Shown here one piece after another: positions 53,441 to 60,901 of a stretch of DNA of 64,000 nt (positions within the stretch are counted from its first letter, which is position 1; each line of letters starts with the position of its first letter). Both the position numbers and the translations under genes were made by a program. The notes under the pieces were generated by a model, which was not told the DNA's origin, did not search any database, and saw only the letters and a program-made list of their open reading frames with translations. Source of the DNA: an uncultured Oscillospiraceae bacterium (lineage in GTDB: Bacteria; Bacillota; Clostridia; Oscillospirales; Oscillospiraceae); NCBI GenBank assembly GCA_947631395.1, contig CANRLF010000004.1, forward strand, positions 85,608 through 149,607, in the 5' to 3' direction.

Positions 53441-54724
53441 GAGGACTTTTCCCCAAAGCGCCCCGCCGGATACGCCGGTTATTTGTACATTTACCACAGT
53501 GTTGTGCAGGCCCTCGCCGCGGGCGCGGACCTCGCAGTAGTTCCCGGTGTGGCCGGACCATATACCAGGCTCCGCCTCCTGCTCGAAGAGCACCGGCAGT
53601 GTAAGACCAGTCTGGGCGGTCAGAAAATCGTGCTTCATCCGCTTGGCCGCCGCGGCGGCGGAGCGGGCACGCCGGTGCTTCACGGCCTTCGGTACCTGGT
53701 CATCCATCCCGGCGGCCGCCGTGCCCTCCCGGACGGAGTAGGGGAAAACGTGCATGGAGGAGAAGGCGCACCTCTCTATGAACCTGAGGGTATCCGCGAA
53801 ATCCGCCTCGGTCTCTCCGGGGAAGCCGGTAATGAGGTCCGCGGTTATGCCGCAGTTGGGGAAATATTTTCGCAGAAGCTCCACGGACTCATAAAATCTT
53901 CCAGTGTCGTATTTCCGGCGCATGGCCTTGAGGGTCCTGTCACAGCCGCTCTGAAGGGACAGGTGAAAATGCGGGCAGAGATTGGGAAGGGCGGAGAGGC
54001 GGCGGCAAAAATCCTCCGTGACGACTCTCGGCTCCAATGACCCCAGGCGTATCCTGCAATCAGGAGCGGCGCCGGCGACGGACTCCACGGCGTCGGTGAG
54101 GGTGGGCTTATCGGGGAGATCGGAGCCATATGAGGCGATCTCGATGCCGGTGAGGACTATCTCCTTATAGCCGTCCCGGGCGAGCTTTTCCGCCTCACGG
54201 GCACAGGCGTCCACCGGCAGTGAGCGCACCCGGCCCCTGGTGTAGGGGATGATGCAGTAGGAGCAGAAGTTCACACAGCCGTCCTCTATCTTCAAAAGGG
54301 CCCTTGTGCGCCCCTCGGGACTGCCGGCGGGCAGGAGCTCAAAGGTCCTGCGGGAGAACGAGTCGTCCACGCTGACGACGCTCTCACGATTGGCCAGCGC
54401 CCGGTTAAGCGCCGCGACGAGCCCCGCCCGATCGGCGCTTCCGAACACGATGTCCCCGAGGCTGGCGGCGGCCTTCATCTCCGCCTGGCTCCAACAGCCG
54501 CAAATGGCGATGACCGCCCCGGGGTTTAAGTCCTTGAAATGCCTGACGGCCTGGCGGGATTTCCTCGCGGCCTCGCCGGTGACGGCGCAGGTGTTGATTA
54601 TGACGGCGTCAAGGCCAGTCTCGTCGGCGGTGAGCTCGTGCCCGAGCTTTGTGAGCATTGCCTCCATGGCCTGGGACTCGAACTGGTTTACCTTACAGCC
54701 CAGGGTGTGTATGTGTATCCTCAT
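53435..54724 (-). CDS. mtaB: tRNA t6A37 methylthiotransferase MtaB
   Basis: The 429-residue radical-SAM enzyme converts t6A37 to ms2t6A37. The N-terminal UPF0004 domain opens IHTLGCKVNQFESQAM and continues NTCAVTGEAARKSRQ; the radical SAM cluster is CVNFCSYCIIPYTRGRVRS; a C-terminal TRAM-like stretch ends NVQITGV. ATG 54724 matches the family start. ATG 54739, five codons upstream, lies in a 28-bp tandem repeat and has no better ribosome-binding site. Confidence 0.94.
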   Translation of the reverse strand: MRIHIHTLGCKVNQFESQAMEAMLTKLGHELTADETGLDAVIINTCAVTGEAARKSRQAVRHFKDLNPGAVIAICGCWSQAEMKAAASLGDIVFGSADRAGLVAALNRALANRESVVSVDDSFSRRTFELLPAGSPEGRTRALLKIEDGCVNFCSYCIIPYTRGRVRSLPVDACAREAEKLARDGYKEIVLTGIEIASYGSDLPDKPTLTDAVESVAGAAPDCRIRLGSLEPRVVTEDFCRRLSALPNLCPHFHLSLQSGCDRTLKAMRRKYDTGRFYESVELLRKYFPNCGITADLITGFPGETEADFADTLRFIERCAFSSMHVFPYSVREGTAAAGMDDQVPKAVKHRRARSAAAAAKRMKHDFLTAQTGLTLPVLFEQEAEPGIWSGHTGNYCEVRARGEGLHNTVVNVQITGVSGGALWGKVLL

Positions 54725-54725
54725 A

Positions 54726-54781
54726 ATAGTCTTGTCCATTCGTAAAAATCGGTATAGTCTTGTCCAATCGTAAAAATCGGT
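54726..54781. repeat. 28-bp tandem duplication at the mtaB start
   Basis: Units 54726-54753 and 54754-54781 are identical except for one base (54739 T, 54767 A). On the minus strand that base makes ATG in the first unit and TTG in the second. Confidence 0.9.
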
Positions 54782-54835
54782 GTATAATAATCGGCGTATG
54801 ATCTACCGTCGGCTATTGATAATTTGCTATTATAT

Positions 54836-54864
54836 ATTATATTATAACTTAAGTACAAAATCAA
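54836..54864 (-). promoter_or_regulatory. Probable mtaB promoter
   Basis: On the minus strand TTGATT (54864-54859), 17 bp, TATAAT (54841-54836). The region is very AT-rich; overlapping + strand boxes such as TTGATA near 54816 could serve the cysteine desulfurase gene. Confidence 0.6.
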
Positions 54865-54874
54865 GGTGGGTATG

Positions 54875-56014
54875 ATGACTATTTACTTTGACAACGCCGC
54901 CACTACGCGCCCCTGCCCGGAGGCGGTGGAGGCTGTAACGAGGGCTGTGACGGAGGGCTACGGCAACCCGTCTTCCGGTCACGCCCTGGGGAGAGCAGCG
55001 GCGAGGGAGCTCGCGGACGCCAGAGAGAGCGTGGCCCGGGCGGTGGGGTGCGAGAGCGCGGAGCTCATCTTCACCTCCGGCGGCACGGAGGCGGACAATA
55101 TGGCGCTGAGAGGCGGAGCATACCTTCAGCGGCACCGGAACCGCCACATCATTACCTCCGAGGCCGAGCACGACGCGGTGAGAAAAACCTGCCAGCAGCT
55201 TCAAAGCCAGGGCTACGAGATAACGTTTTTAAAGCCGGACAGGTCGGGGACCATAAATGTGGGCCAGGTAGTTGAGGCCCTTCGGGAGGACACGGGGCTA
55301 ATTTCATTGATGCTTGTGAATAACGAGACGGGGGCGGTGACGGACATCGCCGGAATATCCGCGGCGGTTAAGCGGATAGATCCGAATGTGCTTATCCACT
55401 CTGACTGCGTTCAGGCGCTTTTAAAGGTGCCGTTCACGCCGAAAAAGCTGGGCGTGGACATGCTTACAGTAAGCTCCCATAAGATCCACGGGCCCAAGGG
55501 GGCGGGGGCGCTGTATGCGCGGAGGGGGCTGAGGCTCCCCGGCATGGTCACCGGCGGCGGTCAGGAGGGCGGAATAAGACCGGGCACCGAGCCCATGCCC
55601 GCGATATTGGGCTTTGGCGCGGCGGCGAGAGCGGGGAAGGCCACCTTCGCTGAGGATACAAAACGCATGGAGGAAATAAAGGGGCGGCTGAAGGCCGGAC
55701 TTTTAAGCGCCATACCGGGGCTTAAAATAATCGGCGACAGCGCCGCGCCACATATACTCGGAATATCTATGCCCGGGTATAAAAGCGAGGTCATAATGAA
55801 CATCTTGGACGCCAAGGGGATATGCGTGTCAAAAAGCTCCGCCTGCAAAAAGGGCGCCAGAAGCCACGTCTTAGAGGCAATGGGGGAGAGCCCGGAGACC
55901 ATAGACGGGGCAATAAGGATAAGCCTATCCAGGTACTCCACCGCGGAGGAGGCGGACATATTTATCCGGGAGCTCAAGGCGGCGTCTGAGACGCTGAGAG
56001 TGAAGATAAAGTGA
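54875..56014 (+). CDS. Cysteine desulfurase (NifS/IscS-like)
   Basis: The 379-residue PLP enzyme releases sulfur from cysteine for Fe-S or thio-modified products. It begins IYFDNAATTRPCPEAV and shows TSGGTEADNMAL, the PLP lysine in SSHKIHGPKGAG, and the sulfur-accepting cysteine in VSKSSACKKGAR. The short cysteine loop and lack of an adjacent iscU suggest the NifS/YrvO-like group rather than housekeeping IscS. ATG 54875 is chosen for AGGTGG spacing; ATG 54872 is adjacent. Confidence 0.9.
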   Translation: MTIYFDNAATTRPCPEAVEAVTRAVTEGYGNPSSGHALGRAAARELADARESVARAVGCESAELIFTSGGTEADNMALRGGAYLQRHRNRHIITSEAEHDAVRKTCQQLQSQGYEITFLKPDRSGTINVGQVVEALREDTGLISLMLVNNETGAVTDIAGISAAVKRIDPNVLIHSDCVQALLKVPFTPKKLGVDMLTVSSHKIHGPKGAGALYARRGLRLPGMVTGGGQEGGIRPGTEPMPAILGFGAAARAGKATFAEDTKRMEEIKGRLKAGLLSAIPGLKIIGDSAAPHILGISMPGYKSEVIMNILDAKGICVSKSSACKKGARSHVLEAMGESPETIDGAIRISLSRYSTAEEADIFIRELKAASETLRVKIK

Positions 56015-56688
56015 TGGACAAAACGGATATATATAATGAGCTGAAGAGGGACTTTGAGAGGAAGGCCGACCCGGTGAAGGCCGCGGAAATGGCGGCGTAT
56101 ATGAGGAACCGGTTCGTGTTTTACGGTATCCCAATGCCGGAGCGAAAGGCGATATATAAGGACCTTCTCAGGAAGCTGAAAAAGGCCGGAAAGCCGGACT
56201 GGGGGCTTTTGGACTTATGCTGGGAGGACGAACACCGGGAGCTTCAGTATTTCGTCACGGATCACCTATATGAGGTGAGAAAGGCTCTGAGCTACGAGGA
56301 CATGACGCGCATTGAGAGGTACGCCCGGACAAGGCAGTGGTGGGATTCCGTCGACCTTTTGAACCGGGTGGTGGGGTCCATTGCCATTTCCGACAGGAGA
56401 ATGGACGAGCTCATGCGGGCCTGGTCCACGGACGGGGACTTCTGGATACGCCGTATAGCCATCGAGCACCAGCTTGGCCGAAGGGACAGGACGGATACCG
56501 GGCTTTTGGAGGAGATCATACTTAATAATCTGGGAAGCGATGAGTTTTTCATAAACAAGGCCATAGGCTGGGCACTTCGGGATTACTCCAAGACCGACCC
56601 TCGGTGGGTGCGGGACTTTCTGACAAGGAACATGGACAAAATGGACAAGCTGAGCATCCGTGAGGCGGGGAAGTATATAGCGAAATAA
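56014..56688 (+). CDS. DNA alkylation repair protein (AlkD-like HEAT repeat)
   Basis: The 224-residue all-helical protein matches the AlkD/AlkC-type family: RNRFVFYGIPMPERKAIYKDLL, then WWDSVDLLNRVVG and the C-terminal FINKAIGWALRDYSK with the tryptophan-aspartate patch that grips alkylated DNA. Such enzymes excise bulky or cationic alkyl purines. Its ATG overlaps the desulfurase stop as TGATG. Confidence 0.92.
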   Translation: MDKTDIYNELKRDFERKADPVKAAEMAAYMRNRFVFYGIPMPERKAIYKDLLRKLKKAGKPDWGLLDLCWEDEHRELQYFVTDHLYEVRKALSYEDMTRIERYARTRQWWDSVDLLNRVVGSIAISDRRMDELMRAWSTDGDFWIRRIAIEHQLGRRDRTDTGLLEEIILNNLGSDEFFINKAIGWALRDYSKTDPRWVRDFLTRNMDKMDKLSIREAGKYIAK

Positions 56689-56709
56689 TTGTTTGTGGAC
56701 ATTGAGTGG

Positions 56710-56738
56710 TTGCATTTTTGAGAGCGATGGGTTATAAT
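56710..56738 (+). promoter_or_regulatory. SigA-type promoter of the Cof HAD operon
   Basis: TTGCAT (56710-56715), 17 bp, TATAAT (56733-56738). Confidence 0.8.
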
Positions 56739-56752
56739 GCGGATTAACCCAT
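56727..56752. promoter_or_regulatory. Inverted repeat over the -10 box
   Basis: ATGGGTTA (56727-56734) and TAACCCAT (56745-56752) are perfect inverted copies around the -10 box and the predicted start, a good position for a repressor. Confidence 0.5.
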
Positions 56753-56781
56753 TATTTTAGTGGGGAATATGGTGGGATAAG

Positions 56782-57522
56782 ATGATCAAGGCTTTGATTT
56801 TTGACCTGGACAATACGCTTTTGCGCGCGGACAAGACCATGTCGGAATACACAGGCAGGGTGCTTGTCAGGTGCCGGGAGCGGGGGATACACGTTTTCGC
56901 CGCCTCGGCGAGGCCGGAGCGGACGATAAGGGAATTTGGAATATTTGATGAGTTCGAGGCCCTGGTCACATTAAACGGCGCCCGGGTATTGACCCCGGGT
57001 CGGGAGCTGGTGAACGCCATAGGGCGGGAGAGCGGCCGGCGGATCGTGGCGGGACTGCTGCAAATATCGGGGGCGGTGGTCAGCGTCGAGATGAGCGGCG
57101 GGATATACGCCTCAGCGCCTATCCCTGAGTGGAACGCCAATGTTTTCACGGGATTTCCCGGCCTTCCAGATGGGACGCTGTATAAGGTCCTGGTGAGCGG
57201 AGCCAAGGAGAGGGAAGTAAGGGCCGCCGCAACGGAGGATACATATTTCACCGCCATCGAGGGCGGGAGGCTATACCAGCTTATGAGCCGGGAGGCCACC
57301 AAGTGGAACGGAGTCCGGGAGATGCTTGGAGCCTTCGGACTAATTCCGGAGGAGTGCGCATTCTTCGGGGATGATTTTGACGATGTTGAATGCGTCAAAA
57401 ACTGCGGCGTGGGCGTGGCAATGGAAAACGCCATCGACGAGGTGAAGGCCGTGGCGGACGCGATCGCCGGCCACTGCGACGATGACGGCGCGGCGAGGTT
57501 TGTGGAGGAGAGGATATTATGA
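56782..57522 (+). CDS. Cof-type HAD hydrolase
   Basis: The 246-residue HAD phosphatase has the classic DxD motif I in LIFDLDNTLL, motif II FAASARPERTI, a C2-type cap, and motif IV FFGDDFDDVECVKNCG. Cof-like enzymes dephosphorylate sugar phosphates or pyridoxal phosphate; the substrate is not predictable. Its last four bases overlap the AlaX-like gene. Confidence 0.88.
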   Translation: MIKALIFDLDNTLLRADKTMSEYTGRVLVRCRERGIHVFAASARPERTIREFGIFDEFEALVTLNGARVLTPGRELVNAIGRESGRRIVAGLLQISGAVVSVEMSGGIYASAPIPEWNANVFTGFPGLPDGTLYKVLVSGAKEREVRAAATEDTYFTAIEGGRLYQLMSREATKWNGVREMLGAFGLIPEECAFFGDDFDDVECVKNCGVGVAMENAIDEVKAVADAIAGHCDDDGAARFVEERIL

Positions 57523-58661
57523 CACAAAGGCTTTATTATGAGGACTCGCATATAAAAGAGTTTGACGGGATTGTCCGGACCTGCGACGAAAAGGACGGGT
57601 GCTTTGAGATCGTGCTGGACAAAACGGCTTTCTTTCCTGAGGGCGGGGGCAATCCGGCGGACGTGGGGACCCTTAATGACGTGAATGTCGTATACACCTT
57701 CGAGCGGGGGGACGAGGTCGTGCACAGGTGCGACGGGCCCCTTAAGGCAGGGACAGCGGTACACGGCGCCATCGACTGGGAAAAGCGGTTTTCAAATATG
57801 CAAAACCACACAGCCGAGCACATAGTTTCCGGCATCGTCCACCGACACCACGGCTACGCCAACGTGGGGTTCCACATGGGGGCCGAGGGGGTCATAGTGG
57901 ACTTCGACGGCTTTGTGGACGATATGGAGCTTTCGGATATTGAGCGAGAGGCAAACGAGGTGGTCTGGCGCAATGTGGCCGTGACGGCGAGCTTTCCCAC
58001 CGCGGAGGATCTTCCGCATTTGGAGTACCGGAGCAAGCTGGACCTTACGGAGAACGTGCGGCTCGTGACAATCGAGGGCGTGGACGTGTGCGCCTGCTGC
58101 GCGCCCCACGTGAAGCGGACCGGGGAGATCGGCGTTGTTAAGATTTTCGAGTCCATCCGCCGGAAAAACGGCGTCAGGATACGTATGCTGGCCGGGAGCA
58201 GGGCGTATGAGGACTGCGCGGCAAAGGCACGGTCGGTTTCTCAAATCTCAGCCCTGCTGTCCGCAAAGCCCGAGGGCGTTGCCGACGCTGTGGAGAGGCT
58301 TCTTGCCGAGCGTGACGGCCTTGCCTACAAGCTGGGCGGGCTCAAGAGAAGGATAATTCAAAATGAGGTTGACATAATCCGAAATACCGACGGTGATCTC
58401 CTCTTTTTCAAGGAGGATTTTGACGTGAAGGACCTTCAGCTCCTTGTGAACGCGGCGAAGGAGAAATGCGCCGTGGTTGCGGCCTTCTCCGGGGACGACG
58501 GGGCGGGGTATAAGTATGCCATGGCGTCAAAAACCGCGGACCTTCGGGAGAGGGTCCGGGACATGAACCAGACCCTCAACGGCCGCGGCGGCGGCAAGCC
58601 GGATTTTGTCACCGGTACGGTGAGCGCGACGAGAGAGGAAATTGAGGGGTATTGGGAGTGA
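57519..58661 (+). CDS. Alanyl-tRNA editing protein (AlaX-L-like)
   Basis: The 380-residue protein is a stand-alone relative of the AlaRS editing domain. The zinc/catalytic His pair lies in MQNHTAEHIVSGI and the Cys-His pair in CACCAPHVKRTG. A C-terminal DHHA1-type domain follows (about 250-380). It should remove serine or glycine mischarged on tRNA-Ala. Coupled by ATGA overlap to the HAD gene. Confidence 0.92.
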   Translation: MTQRLYYEDSHIKEFDGIVRTCDEKDGCFEIVLDKTAFFPEGGGNPADVGTLNDVNVVYTFERGDEVVHRCDGPLKAGTAVHGAIDWEKRFSNMQNHTAEHIVSGIVHRHHGYANVGFHMGAEGVIVDFDGFVDDMELSDIEREANEVVWRNVAVTASFPTAEDLPHLEYRSKLDLTENVRLVTIEGVDVCACCAPHVKRTGEIGVVKIFESIRRKNGVRIRMLAGSRAYEDCAAKARSVSQISALLSAKPEGVADAVERLLAERDGLAYKLGGLKRRIIQNEVDIIRNTDGDLLFFKEDFDVKDLQLLVNAAKEKCAVVAAFSGDDGAGYKYAMASKTADLRERVRDMNQTLNGRGGGKPDFVTGTVSATREEIEGYWE

Positions 58662-58697
58662 GTAAGACCCCATATTCGATTTACAAGGAGGCATACC

Positions 58698-59360
58698 ATG
58701 CCGTTTGATTTTAAAAAAGAATACAGGGAATTTTATATGCCGGCGAAGAGGCCGGGTATTGTGGATGTTCCGGCGATGAGCTATGTGGCAGTGCGGGGAC
58801 GGGGGGACCCGAACGACGAGGGCGGAGAGTATAAGGCGTCCATCGGGCTTTTATACGGCATCGCCTTTACGATAAAGATGAGCAAAATGGGCGACCACCG
58901 GATGGAGGGGTACTTTGACTTCGTGGTGCCGCCGCTGGAGGGGTTCTGGTCTCAGGAGGGGAGTGATGCGAGTATCGATTACTCCCGCAAGCGGGACCTT
59001 GAGTTTATATCCTGCATTAGACTACCCGATTACGTGACGAAAGAGGAATTTGACTGGGCCGTAAACGAGGCAACAAGGAAGAAAAAGACGGACTTTTCAA
59101 AGGTCGAATTTCTTGCTGTCCGGGAGGGGCTGTGCGTACAGTGCATGCACTTAGGACCATACGACGAGGAGCCCGAGACCGTCCGCCTGATGCACGAGCA
59201 TATGGAGAAACAGGGTTATGAGCTGGACATATCGGATACAAGACGACACCACGAGATATACCTTTCCGACCCGCGCAAGTGCGTACCGGAGAAGCTCAGG
59301 ACCGTGGTTAGGCATCCGATAAGGCCGGCGGGTCGAGGTAGTGAAATAGACAACAGATAA
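58698..59360 (+). CDS. GyrI-like small-molecule-binding protein
   Basis: The 220-residue protein has the GyrI/SOUL-like layout: DVPAMSYVAVRGRGDPN, a long insertion, FDFVVPPLEGFW, and the C-terminal CMHLGPYDEEPETVRLMHEH, which is the GyrI signature region. Stand-alone members bind drugs or metabolites, and some hydrolyse them. It has no DNA-binding domain. A strong AAGGAGG site precedes ATG 58698. Confidence 0.87.
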   Translation: MPFDFKKEYREFYMPAKRPGIVDVPAMSYVAVRGRGDPNDEGGEYKASIGLLYGIAFTIKMSKMGDHRMEGYFDFVVPPLEGFWSQEGSDASIDYSRKRDLEFISCIRLPDYVTKEEFDWAVNEATRKKKTDFSKVEFLAVREGLCVQCMHLGPYDEEPETVRLMHEHMEKQGYELDISDTRRHHEIYLSDPRKCVPEKLRTVVRHPIRPAGRGSEIDNR

Positions 59361-59376
59361 GAGAGGTTTACATAAT

Positions 59377-60240
59377 ATGTACATTCGGGACATTTACAAA
59401 TCGAAAAAGCTGCCCATCTCCTATGAGATATTCCCGCCCAAGGGGGAGCTGAATATTGAGACGCTCAGGGGGACTCTGAAGGAGCTTGCGGGGACGGAGC
59501 CGGACTTTATTTCCGTCACATGCTCCGCCGGCGGGTCCGGGAACGGGAAAAATACCGCGGCACTCACCGGGGTCATTGAGCGTGAGTACGGCATACCGGC
59601 GGTGGCACATGTGACGTGCGTAAACTCCACCAGGGCCGACGTGGACAGGACGGTGGAGAACATAAAGGCTCAGGGGATAAGCAACGTCTTTGCCCTTCGT
59701 GGGGACAGGCTCCCGGGGAGCGAGACCAGGGATTTTCGCTACGGGGCGGAGCTTGTGAGGTACCTCAGGGAGCGGACCGACTTTTGCGTGGGCGGCGGGT
59801 GCTACCCGGAGGGCCACGTGGAGTGCGACGATTTTGACGAGGATATAAGGCATTTAAAGGAGAAGCAGGACGCGGGAGCGGAGTTTTTCTTAAGCCAGCT
59901 CTTTTTCGAAAATTCCGCCTTTTACCGCTTTATGGACAGGGCCAGGGCCGCGGGGGTGACCGTGCCCATTGACGCCGGGATCATGCCCATAATGGGCAAA
60001 AGCCAGATAACGCGAATGGTGTTCATGTGCGGGGCAAGCCTACCCTCGGCGGTGGTCAGGATGGTGAACAGATATGAAAACGACCCGGAGTCGCTTTTGA
60101 AGGCGGGGATGGAGTACGCCGCCAAGCAGATCGTGGAGCTTGCGGAGTCCGGCGCCGTCAGCGGGATACATATTTACACCATGAATAAGCCCGAGGTGGC
60201 AAAATTTGAGATGGGGGCTCTGCGGGATGCGGGATTTTGA
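59377..60240 (+). CDS. metF: 5,10-methylenetetrahydrofolate reductase
   Basis: The 287-residue flavoenzyme makes 5-methyl-THF for methionine synthase. ISYEIFPPKGE, then VTCSAGGSG, the ALRGDRLPG loop and FFLSQLFFENSAFYRFMDR are typical of MetF. It overlaps the reactivation-domain gene by 14 bp and heads metF-reactivase-metH, the last steps of methyl-THF use. The decamer GTTTACATAA lies between its ribosome-binding site and start codon. Confidence 0.95.
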   Translation: MYIRDIYKSKKLPISYEIFPPKGELNIETLRGTLKELAGTEPDFISVTCSAGGSGNGKNTAALTGVIEREYGIPAVAHVTCVNSTRADVDRTVENIKAQGISNVFALRGDRLPGSETRDFRYGAELVRYLRERTDFCVGGGCYPEGHVECDDFDEDIRHLKEKQDAGAEFFLSQLFFENSAFYRFMDRARAAGVTVPIDAGIMPIMGKSQITRMVFMCGASLPSAVVRMVNRYENDPESLLKAGMEYAAKQIVELAESGAVSGIHIYTMNKPEVAKFEMGALRDAGF

Positions 60241-60901
60241 GTACAGCATCGACAAAAGCGAGGTACTGCGGTATCTGGGCCACCGGGGACAGGAGATTGG
60301 GCCGGAGCTTGAGGCGCGGATAGACGAGATGACCGAAAAATGCCTTGAAAACGCAAAGCCCAGGTACTGCTTTGAGGTATTCCCCGTGGAGCCGGGGCCG
60401 GCGATAGGCGGCGTTTTGCTTCGGGGTGAGGACATAAAAAAGCACCTGGAGGGGGCGAAGTACTGCGCCGTTATGGCGGCCACCTTGGGGCTGGAGGTCG
60501 AGCGGGCCATGCTGAGGCTGGGGCAGAGGTCGGCGGTGGCGGAGCTTATATATAACTCGGCCTGCACGGCACTCATCGAGGCCGTGGCCGACAGGTGCGA
60601 GGGGGAGATAAGGGCCTACGCCAAAGAGCGAGGGCTTGTGACATCATACCGCTACGGGCCAGGGTACGGAGATTTTCCGCTTGATCAGCAAAGGGACGTG
60701 CTGGGGCTTATTGAGGCGGGAACTAAGCTCGGGATAACGCTCACGGACTCCATGCTGATGCTCCCGAGGAAGAGCGTATCGGCGCTAATCGGGCTTTACC
60801 CGGAGAGCCTGGGGGTCAAGAGGGGCGGTACCAGCTGTGAAACATGCGAGAACCGGGAATTTTGCGAATTTCGAAAGGAGGGCTACGGCTGTGGCGGCTA
60901 A
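60227..60901 (+). CDS. MetH reactivation-domain protein (split activation domain)
   Basis: The 224-residue protein corresponds to the C-terminal SAM-binding reactivation domain of cobalamin methionine synthase (YCAVMAATLGLEVERAM, SYRYGPGYGDFPLDQQ, LMLPRKSVSALIGL), ending in a Cys cluster (CETCENREFCEFRKEGYGC) that may hold a metal. ATG 60227 sits inside the end of metF. The adjacent MetH lacks this domain, so the two proteins together should do what E. coli MetH does in one chain. Confidence 0.9.
   Translation: MRDFEYSIDKSEVLRYLGHRGQEIGPELEARIDEMTEKCLENAKPRYCFEVFPVEPGPAIGGVLLRGEDIKKHLEGAKYCAVMAATLGLEVERAMLRLGQRSAVAELIYNSACTALIEAVADRCEGEIRAYAKERGLVTSYRYGPGYGDFPLDQQRDVLGLIEAGTKLGITLTDSMLMLPRKSVSALIGLYPESLGVKRGGTSCETCENREFCEFRKEGYGCGG

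Noticed and set aside
58662..59376. SAM or cobalamin riboswitch upstream of the metF-metH operon
   Set aside because: The space before metF is 16 bp and is preceded by the GyrI-like coding region; no aptamer elements are visible.
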